A stretch of DNA of 6,718 bases from Acidobacteriota bacterium (lineage in GTDB: Bacteria; Acidobacteriota; Vicinamibacteria; Vicinamibacterales; UBA2999): the NCBI GenBank assembly GCA_947478985.1, contig CANJYC010000099.1, forward strand, positions 1 through 6,718, given 5' to 3'. Position numbers and translations under genes: made by a program. Below, in pieces: positions 1-5,390 of this stretch; the stretch's first letter is position 1, and each line of letters opens with the position of its first letter. The notes under the pieces are model-generated. The model made no database searches and was not told the DNA's origin. It saw nothing but the letters and a program-made list of their open reading frames with translations.

Positions 1-749
1 ACGAGCACTTCCGGACCGCGCCATTCGAGCGGAATCTGCCCGCACTGATGGGGCTGCTCACGGTCTGGTACGCCAACTTCTTCGAGGCGTCCACGGTGGC
101 CGTCCTCCCCTACGACCAGTATCTGAAGCGGCTACCCGCCTACCTGCAGCAGCTCACGATGGAGAGCAACGGCAAGCAGGTGACGCGCGACGGCGCGCGG
201 GTGAACTATGAGACCAGTCCGGTCTACTGGGGCGAGCCGGGCACCAACGGCCAGCACTCGTTCTACCAGCTCATCCACCAGGGCACGCGGCTGATTCCGT
301 GCGACATCATCGCCTTCTGCCAGTCGCTGAACCCGGTGGGCACGCACCACGACCTGCTCATGGCCAACGTCTTCGCGCAGACGCAGGCGCTGGCCTTTGG
401 CAAGACCGCCGACGAGCTCCGCGCCGAGGGTACGCCGGAGCGGCTCGTGCCCCACCGCACGTTCGAGGGCAATCGTCCGTCCAACACCATCCTCGCGGAT
501 CGGCTGACGCCGCACACGCTCGGCGCGCTCGTGGCGCTCTACGAGCACAGCGTCTTCACGCAGGGGACGATCTGGCAGCTCGACTCCTTCGATCAGTGGG
601 GTGTGGAGCTGGGCAAGGTCCTGGCCGCGCGCATCCTGCCAACCCTGACCGCCGATGCGCCGTCCGCGCCCGGGTCCGACAGTTCGACAGACGCACTCGT
701 AGCGCGCTATCGCCACCGCGCGCAGGCGTCGACGTGGCCCGCTTCTTGA
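1..749 (+). CDS. pgi: Glucose-6-phosphate isomerase, C-terminal part (5' end outside window)
   Basis: This is the C-terminal portion of phosphoglucose isomerase, the cytoplasmic enzyme that interconverts glucose-6-phosphate and fructose-6-phosphate in glycolysis and gluconeogenesis. The reading frame is already open at base 3 (residues EHFRTAPFERNLPALMGLL), which matches internal Pgi sequence, so the ATG at 48 is not the true start. Numbering residues from that Met, I see WGEPGTNGQHSFYQLIHQGT (61-80, catalytic Glu63), an HH pair (100-101), AQTQALAFGKT (110-120), FEGNRPSNTILADRLTPHTLGALVALYEH (139-167, key FEGNRP) and the second family signature FDQWGVELGK (181-190, catalytic Lys190). The C-terminus has the usual SSTDALVARYR ending, so the 3' end is intact. 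One oddity: where E. coli has catalytic His386, an ungapped count from the Glu gives Leu94. The stop TGA is at 747-749, and the next gene is on the same strand 84 bases on. The identification is very secure. Confidence 0.97.
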   Translation, partial: EHFRTAPFERNLPALMGLLTVWYANFFEASTVAVLPYDQYLKRLPAYLQQLTMESNGKQVTRDGARVNYETSPVYWGEPGTNGQHSFYQLIHQGTRLIPCDIIAFCQSLNPVGTHHDLLMANVFAQTQALAFGKTADELRAEGTPERLVPHRTFEGNRPSNTILADRLTPHTLGALVALYEHSVFTQGTIWQLDSFDQWGVELGKVLAARILPTLTADAPSAPGSDSSTDALVARYRHRAQASTWPAS

Positions 750-762
750 TAGAGGCTATTCG

Positions 763-768
763 TACAAT
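763..768 (+). promoter_or_regulatory. Possible -10 box (TACAAT) upstream of the cytochrome c gene
   Basis: TACAAT lies in the only AT-leaning part of the spacer between pgi and the cytochrome c gene, about 65 bases before the preferred GTG start. No good -35 hexamer sits 16-18 bases upstream, where the pgi 3' end is found. A TTGATA at 746-751 is only 11 bases away, which is too close to form a standard pair. The site is a plausible start point if the cytochrome gene is transcribed separately from pgi. Read-through from pgi is the alternative, because no terminator is visible between them. Confidence 0.35.
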
Positions 769-833
769 TAGGCTTTCCGGCCGTGCACACGGGTCGGCAA
801 AGTCCAACTCGTGTCATTTTCTGGGGTGTTAGG

Positions 834-1415
834 GTGAAAAATTTCGTGCTCGGGATCGTCTCCACGCTTGTTCTGATTGCGCTTGGCGTCTACATCGTCT
901 CGACCTTTGGCCTCTTTCCAATCGGCGCCGACAATCCCCCGTTCGGCCTGGAGCGGTACCTGGCCGGCCGCGCCATGAATGCGTATGTCGACCGGAATGC
1001 CCCCGAGGGCACGAACCCGGTGGCCGTGACGCCCGCCAACCTCGCGGACGGCGCGAAGGAATACGAGGAGCACTGCGCCTTCTGCCACGGTGGTGCGGCG
1101 GCCAAGATCAGCCCCATGCAGCGCAAGTTCAGCCCTGGGGCGCCGCAGTTGACCAACCGGATCCCGCGCGACTCGGAATCCTGGCTCTACTGGGTGACCA
1201 AGCACGGCGTCCGCATGACCGGCATGCCCGCGTGGGACGGTGTGTTGTCCGATGACGACATGTGGAAGATCGTGGCGTTCATCAAGAACAGCGACAAGCT
1301 GCCGCCCGATGTCGCCGCCACCTGGAAAGCCATGGCCTCGCGTAAGGAGGCCGACGAAGCGCCGGCTCTTGAGCCGGTTGAAGCGGCACCGGCGCCCGCG
1401 CCCGCGGCGCGCTGA
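834..1415 (+). CDS. Membrane-anchored mono-haem c-type cytochrome
   Basis: This is a 193-residue c-type cytochrome that should carry electrons on the outer face of the cytoplasmic membrane. I chose GTG 834 because it places a classic anchor (MKNFVLGIVSTLVLIALGVY, 1-20) at the N-terminus, with GGGG at 823-826 as a modest ribosome binding site. A GTG at 783 would add 17 polar residues. One haem-binding motif, CAFCH, is at 81-85 (His85 proximal ligand). The segment HGVRMTGMPAWDG (124-136) supplies the distal Met ligand, most likely Met131, with Met128 as the alternative. DDDMWKIVAFIKN (140-152) is the usual C-terminal helix of the class I cytochrome c fold. After it comes a tail rich in Ala, Pro and Glu (about 170-193). 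The anchor appears uncleaved, as no clear signal peptidase site follows it. No oxidase, bc1 or dehydrogenase gene is adjacent, so the redox partner is unknown. The class is secure and the specific role is not. Confidence 0.9.
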   Translation: MKNFVLGIVSTLVLIALGVYIVSTFGLFPIGADNPPFGLERYLAGRAMNAYVDRNAPEGTNPVAVTPANLADGAKEYEEHCAFCHGGAAAKISPMQRKFSPGAPQLTNRIPRDSESWLYWVTKHGVRMTGMPAWDGVLSDDDMWKIVAFIKNSDKLPPDVAATWKAMASRKEADEAPALEPVEAAPAPAPAAR

Positions 1416-1422
1416 TTGTGTA

Positions 1423-1441
1423 GCCCGGCTCGCCCCCGGGC
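1423..1441. terminator. GC-rich hairpin between convergent genes, possible bidirectional terminator
   Basis: A perfect 6-bp inverted repeat (GCCCGG at 1423-1428 and CCGGGC at 1436-1441) with a 7-base loop lies in the 52-base gap between the ends of the cytochrome c gene (+) and the YfhO-like gene (-). Its location suits a terminator for both genes. No T-run follows on either strand, so it is not a canonical intrinsic terminator, and in GC-rich DNA a short hairpin can arise by chance. Confidence 0.4.
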
Positions 1442-1467
1442 CTCACAGAAGGGGCGCAACGCGACGC

Positions 1468-3519
1468 TTAGTCTCCCGCTGCGGATGGTCGAGTCAGCAG
1501 CAGGCCGAGCAGGCCGAGACACGTGAGCATCTGGCCCAGCGTCATCGCAATGGCTCGCAGCACGGCCGGTGTGTCCGGGACAAACGTGAGGACGACGTGC
1601 GGCTGCGCCGCTCCCACGATGGCCACCAGACCGCCGGCCTCGTGAACCTCTCCGGTTGAGGCGACCCACGCGGAGTCATACGCCACTGGCAGCACGAGCA
1701 CGGTGTCCGTCACGCCGGACGGGTGCTCCTGCTCCACAACCACGTCGCGTGGCCCGACGGTCACCGATGTCCCAGGCACCGGGCTCAACTCGGACCATAG
1801 CGACGAGCCTGCAGATAGCGCCGGGCCGCTGGCCGTTGCGGCGGAGAGCCGGGCACGCGGCAACGCTCGCACCCTGTTGTCCACCACGGTCGCCACCTGC
1901 ACATCCAGTCGATCATCGACCACCATGTGTGGCATCTGCGGCCTCCAGATGTCGCAGCCCGCTCCGGGCGGCGTCAACAGGTAGCGCAGCTGCAGGAACT
2001 CGACGACTCTCGCGTCGCAGAGGACCTCGGCGGAGAGGTCGGTGGTCTGTCCAAACAACCGGCCGTTCGGTTCGACGAGTCCCACCATCGTGCGCTGCTT
2101 GGTCGCGGCGGTGACGAGCATGTAGCCGGCATCGGCCAGGTCCGTGCTCGCCCGGCGCATGGTGCGCATGCCGACCCGGACATCCGGCCAGAGCGCCAGT
2201 CGTCCCTTTCGTGCAACCTGATCACCGGCGAGACCTCGCGTCGACGCGCGCGCAGCCGCGGGCGTCCGGCCGCTCGGTGAACGCTCGCGATCGAACCGCC
2301 GCTCGGCCTCCGGCCGCTCGAGGATGTGCGCCGCAAAGAGCGGTCCCTGCATCGCTCCCAGCAGCAGCACGGCCAGACCGGCCGCCACACCGGCACGCCG
2401 TCCACCGGCCGCCTGCAGCGCACCGGCGGCACACGCGGCACTGAGCACGGCAAACGCGATGGCGGGATCCCGCAGGGCCCAGGTGGAACTCGGCGCAAAG
2501 GCCACGCTGCCTGGCACCAGCGTCACGGCCCCGATCCCGCACGCCAGTGACGCCGCCGCGGCGCCGACGATGAGACGTCGCTGCCGGACGTCACGGGTCT
2601 GCACGCCGATCACGAGCGACGCCAGCGTCATGAGGAGAAACGTGAAGGGACCGCGGGCGTTGTCGTCCCCGAACGGAAAGAGGTTGGCGCGCAGCAGGCT
2701 CCCGGTAGGACCCTCGGTGACCCGGCTCATCGAGGCCAGCGCCCCGCCGGCCACGCCGATCTCGCGCGTGATGTCCGGCACCTGCAGCGCCACGGCGACG
2801 ATGGCCGCCACGGCCAGCACCGCGATCGCCGACACGCGAGCGCGCATCGGATATTCATCTCTCATCACGGCCAGGACGGCCGTGCACGCCAGCGTGCCTG
2901 CGAGGACCGGCCAGTAGCCGGGATGCGACGCGCCGATGAGGCCACACACCAGGCCCGCCACCGAGAGGCCCGCGACGATCCGGCCGCGCCACGAGCGCCG
3001 GGACGACCACACCGCCAGCAGTGCGTGCGGCGCAAACGCACAGGCGACCACCGCGCAATAGGTCACGGCCGTCTCGGGCCAGTCATCGGTGATGGTGTAG
3101 TTCACGATCGGCACGGACCAGAACAGCACGACCGCCGCCAGCCACGCCACGACGCGTCCGCACATCGGCGCGAGCGCATGACGGACGACGAGGACCGCCG
3201 CCGCCATCGCCAGCGTCATCAGAAGCCAGTAGCTGAACGGCTCGGACACATAGGGCGCGACAAGTGCCGCAGGGGACGCGCCAAGGCTGCCGTGCAGCGG
3301 CAGGCGCACGCCAAGACCGATTGCGAGCGTGTACACCGGGTGGCCCAGCACCTGAATGGTCGGCATGGCCGTGCCGCGGTCGAGCGAGACAAACGCGGTC
3401 TCGTAGTTTTCGAGGTCGGTCGTGCCGAGTCGCGTCACCAGCGCGGCCATCCCGCCGCTCACGGCGAGAGTCGCCGTCAGCAGCAGTGCCGCGCCACGGA
3501 TGTCCCGACCAAGTCTCAT
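1468..3519 (-). CDS. YfhO-like / GT-C superfamily polytopic membrane protein
   Basis: This 683-residue integral membrane protein resembles the YfhO-type branch of GT-C glycosyltransferase-like proteins, which act on lipid-linked sugars at the outer face of the cytoplasmic membrane. It has an N-terminal helix (about 8-28), then an acidic first loop (TTDLENYE, 33-40; Asp35, Glu37 and Glu40), as is typical where GT-C enzymes hold a catalytic acid. About ten more hydrophobic segments run to residue 398. A long non-membrane region (about 400-650) follows, then one last helix (about 653-676). The soluble part carries YfhO-like features in order: VVEFLQLRYLLT (505-516), VVDNRVRALPRARL (545-558), and VLVLPVAYDSAWVAS (607-621) leading to a Gly-rich turn and a strand ending in P. 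The ATG at 3519 has only a weak, distant GGGA before it. The gene is divergent from the other GT-C-like gene and convergent with the cytochrome. Family assignment rests on architecture and motif style; the donor and acceptor are unknown. Confidence 0.65.
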   Translation of the reverse strand: MRLGRDIRGAALLLTATLAVSGGMAALVTRLGTTDLENYETAFVSLDRGTAMPTIQVLGHPVYTLAIGLGVRLPLHGSLGASPAALVAPYVSEPFSYWLLMTLAMAAAVLVVRHALAPMCGRVVAWLAAVVLFWSVPIVNYTITDDWPETAVTYCAVVACAFAPHALLAVWSSRRSWRGRIVAGLSVAGLVCGLIGASHPGYWPVLAGTLACTAVLAVMRDEYPMRARVSAIAVLAVAAIVAVALQVPDITREIGVAGGALASMSRVTEGPTGSLLRANLFPFGDDNARGPFTFLLMTLASLVIGVQTRDVRQRRLIVGAAAASLACGIGAVTLVPGSVAFAPSSTWALRDPAIAFAVLSAACAAGALQAAGGRRAGVAAGLAVLLLGAMQGPLFAAHILERPEAERRFDRERSPSGRTPAAARASTRGLAGDQVARKGRLALWPDVRVGMRTMRRASTDLADAGYMLVTAATKQRTMVGLVEPNGRLFGQTTDLSAEVLCDARVVEFLQLRYLLTPPGAGCDIWRPQMPHMVVDDRLDVQVATVVDNRVRALPRARLSAATASGPALSAGSSLWSELSPVPGTSVTVGPRDVVVEQEHPSGVTDTVLVLPVAYDSAWVASTGEVHEAGGLVAIVGAAQPHVVLTFVPDTPAVLRAIAMTLGQMLTCLGLLGLLLTRPSAAGD

Positions 3520-3595
3520 GCTCGTGTGTGTCCCGGCGATCCGAGGTTCGCTGCGCCGTATCGGCCCGTCACCGCCAGCCGTGCGCGCGGTGCTG

Positions 3596-3601
3596 ATTGT
3601 A
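3596..3601 (-). promoter_or_regulatory. Possible -10 box (TACAAT) for the YfhO-like gene
   Basis: Read on the - strand, TACAAT occurs 76 bases upstream of the ATG at 3519. The hexamer 17 bases further upstream is CTCACG, which matches the TTGACA consensus at only three of six positions. The -10 match and its position in the divergent spacer make it the best candidate start for this gene, but the support is modest. Confidence 0.4.
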
Positions 3602-3659
3602 GTCGAGCCTCTGCGGCACGTGAGGGCGGTTCGGTGCGGTCAGGCAGCCACCGGTCCGA

Positions 3660-3688
3660 TTGAACTGCGTCACGCCGGGCGATACACT
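3660..3688 (+). promoter_or_regulatory. Sigma-70 type promoter for the right-hand GT-C-like gene
   Basis: TTGAAC (3660-3665) and TACACT (3683-3688) are separated by exactly 17 bases, which matches the housekeeping sigma-factor consensus well in both hexamers and spacing. Transcription would begin near 3695, leaving a leader of about 34 bases before the ATG at 3729. The match also settles the start of the downstream gene: an in-frame TTG at 3660 is the first triplet of the -35 box and would lie outside the transcript. Confidence 0.65.
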
Positions 3689-3728
3689 GCTCGCGACTCG
3701 CGCGTCGCGTACCATCACACCCCACGCC

Positions 3729-5390
3729 ATGCCCTCTGCCGTCACGTCGTCCTCGCCATCGGCTCGGGAGCGCCGTGCGCCCGCGTATGCCGGCAGGACA
3801 CGCGCACGAGCGCTGTTCGTGGTGCTGTTCGCGCTCACGGCCGCGTTCCGCTTTCTCGCGCTGAAGAACGGTTTCGTCAACGATCACTTCGTCTACATCA
3901 GCGGCGGGCAGCAGATGCTGCTCGGCGCGTGGCCGACACGCGACTGGATCGACCCCGGCCTGCCACTCATGTTCGGCGCGTCGGCGCTCGCGCAGCAGAT
4001 CTTCGGCCCGACCCTCTTTGCCGAGGCGATGCTCGTCGCCATCGCGTTTGGCCTGGGTGCGGCGTTCACGGCGGGGGCCGTGCGCCGGCTCACCGGTTCG
4101 CTGCTGCTCGCCATCCTCGCGGTGCTCTTCGAGGTGGCGGTCTTTCCGCGCACCTACAGCTATCCCAAGATCCTCGCCTACGCCTTCGTCTTCTGGCTCT
4201 ACGGCTGCTACCTGGCCAGGCCGGACCGGACACGGCTCTTCGCGATAGCGGCCGGCGTCGTCGTCGCCTTCCTGTTCCGGCACGATCACGGGCTGTTCCT
4301 CGGGGCGGGGGGCCTGCTGACGATTCTGCTCGCGCGCTCGGCTGATGGCTGGCGGAGCGCGCTGCGCGCCGCGGCCACGTATACGGTGTTCGTCCTGCTG
4401 CTGACGCTCCCCTATCTGCTCTACGTGCAGTGGTACACCGGGCTCTGGACCTATCTCCGCACGGGCGTCGAGTTCAGCCAGCGCGAGGCGATCCGCCAGT
4501 GGCATGTGTGGCCACGCGTCATCGGTGACGCGCAGCCGCTCCAGTCGGTGCTCCTGTACGAGCTGTACGCGTTGCCCATCGTCGCGCTCGGGCTGCTGCT
4601 CGTGCGACGGGCACGGATCGACTGGCGCACGGTCGCGGCACAGGTCGCGCCGCTGGCGCTGGTCGCCCTCTTCGTGGACTTCAGCTTCCTGCGGGACCCG
4701 CTCGAGACGCGGCTCCCCGACGCCATCGTGCCGGCCGTGCTGCTGGGCGCGTGGCTGATTTCGCGCGCCTTCAGCCCGTCGCGGCTGCGCCTGCTCACGG
4801 CGCCGGTGGCGCTTGGATGCACGGTGGTGGTGGGCTTGTCCGTGCTGACGGTCGGTGCGACGCACGAGCAGATCGATCGCGCGGGGCTGCTGGGCAACCG
4901 CCGCGAGATTCCGCATCGCTTCGTCGAGCGCACGGCGGATCTGCGGGCGCGCTTCACCGACTATCAGCTGCCGATGCCGTCCACGCGAAGCCTTGTCCCG
5001 TTCTTCCGCTACGTCGCGCGCTGCACGTCGCCCGAGGACCGGCTGCTCGTGGGGGGCTTCATGGTGGAGGTGCCGTTCTACGCGCAGCGGCTCTTCGCGG
5101 GCGGGCAGGAATACTTCGGCACCTACTTCGGCTCTGAGGCCAATCAGCGGTTCGCCTTCGACCGCCTTCAGCGCGAGCGCGTCCCGTTCGTCATCATCCC
5201 GTCGGACTACCAGGAATCCTTCGACAACACGTTCCCGCTGGTGGTTGACTACATCCGCCCGCGCTACGTGCCGCTCACGGACGTGGTGGTGGATGACGAG
5301 TTGACGATCCACGTCCTGGTGGACCGCACCTGGGGCACTGCCACCAGGGACGCCGAAACCGGCTGGCCCTGCGCGCCGCGCGAACCCTAG
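3729..5390 (+). CDS. GT-C type (GT39/ArnT-like) polytopic glycosyltransferase-like membrane protein
   Basis: This is a 553-residue multi-spanning protein that looks like a GT-C glycosyltransferase, an enzyme type that moves sugars from polyprenyl-phosphate donors on the outer face of the membrane. A polar N-terminus (1-27) precedes helix 1 (about 28-46). The first outer loop has NDHFVYISGGQQMLLGAWPT (51-70) followed by RDWIDPGLPLM. This fits the 'D..Y..a..ll.G..P..D...P' pattern of the family, with Asp52 the likely catalytic or metal-binding acid. About ten further hydrophobic segments follow to residue 376, including FPRTYSYPK (139-147) and FRHDHG (183-188). The rest (377-553) is a soluble domain, probably extracytoplasmic, with VGGFMVEVPFYAQR (441-454) and VPFVIIPSDYQESF (485-498). 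I chose ATG 3729 because the promoter lies upstream of it. No Shine-Dalgarno sequence is evident. Its stop shares CTAG with the convergent methyltransferase gene. The GT-C class is likely; the exact activity is unknown. Confidence 0.7.
   Translation: MPSAVTSSSPSARERRAPAYAGRTRARALFVVLFALTAAFRFLALKNGFVNDHFVYISGGQQMLLGAWPTRDWIDPGLPLMFGASALAQQIFGPTLFAEAMLVAIAFGLGAAFTAGAVRRLTGSLLLAILAVLFEVAVFPRTYSYPKILAYAFVFWLYGCYLARPDRTRLFAIAAGVVVAFLFRHDHGLFLGAGGLLTILLARSADGWRSALRAAATYTVFVLLLTLPYLLYVQWYTGLWTYLRTGVEFSQREAIRQWHVWPRVIGDAQPLQSVLLYELYALPIVALGLLLVRRARIDWRTVAAQVAPLALVALFVDFSFLRDPLETRLPDAIVPAVLLGAWLISRAFSPSRLRLLTAPVALGCTVVVGLSVLTVGATHEQIDRAGLLGNRREIPHRFVERTADLRARFTDYQLPMPSTRSLVPFFRYVARCTSPEDRLLVGGFMVEVPFYAQRLFAGGQEYFGTYFGSEANQRFAFDRLQRERVPFVIIPSDYQESFDNTFPLVVDYIRPRYVPLTDVVVDDELTIHVLVDRTWGTATRDAETGWPCAPREP
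5387..5390. other. CTAG tetramer containing both stop codons of two convergent genes
   Basis: The + strand TAG at 5388-5390 ends the GT-C-like gene, and the - strand TAG (5389-5387) ends the methyltransferase gene. The palindrome CTAG gives a stop codon on both strands, so the genes overlap by four bases with no room for a terminator between them. Any terminator for one gene must lie inside the coding region of the other. Confidence 0.85.

Larger units (their letters stand above)
3520..3728. promoter_or_regulatory. Divergent control region between two membrane-protein genes
   Basis: This 209-base spacer separates the starts of the YfhO-like (-) and GT-C-like (+) genes. It holds the two candidate promoters listed separately, whose -10 boxes point away from each other (around 3598 and 3686). 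I see no clear operator palindrome or riboswitch-like element in it. Open frames cross it on both strands, but their composition does not look coding. Confidence 0.6.

Noticed and set aside
132..716. A 194-codon - strand open frame opposite pgi
   Set aside because: It is Arg/Val/Glu-rich shadow sequence, and the + strand carries unmistakable Pgi signatures.
746..768. TTGATA and TACAAT as a -35/-10 pair before the cytochrome gene
   Set aside because: The spacer is only 11 bases, too short for a sigma-70 promoter. Only the -10 box was kept.
783..833. Upstream GTG start for the cytochrome c gene
   Set aside because: It would put 17 polar residues before the membrane anchor and leave a leader of only a few bases after the TACAAT box. 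GTG 834 gives a typical anchor start.
1389..1412. GC-rich short repeat (GCGCCCGCGCCCGCGG) near the end of the cytochrome gene
   Set aside because: It is explained by Ala/Pro codons of the tail and is too short and irregular for a repeat element.
2324..3663. Long + strand open frames opposite the YfhO-like gene
   Set aside because: They are low-complexity, rich in Arg, Ala, Pro, Ser and Thr, and typical of shadow frames in GC-rich DNA. The - strand frame shows coherent membrane helices instead.
3516..5312. A 598-codon open frame on the - strand opposite the GT-C-like gene, also crossing the divergent spacer
   Set aside because: Its product is almost all Arg, Glu, His, Gln, Asp and Ala, which is what the complement of hydrophobic NTN codons in a membrane-protein gene gives. 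It has no domain-like motifs and covers the promoter region.
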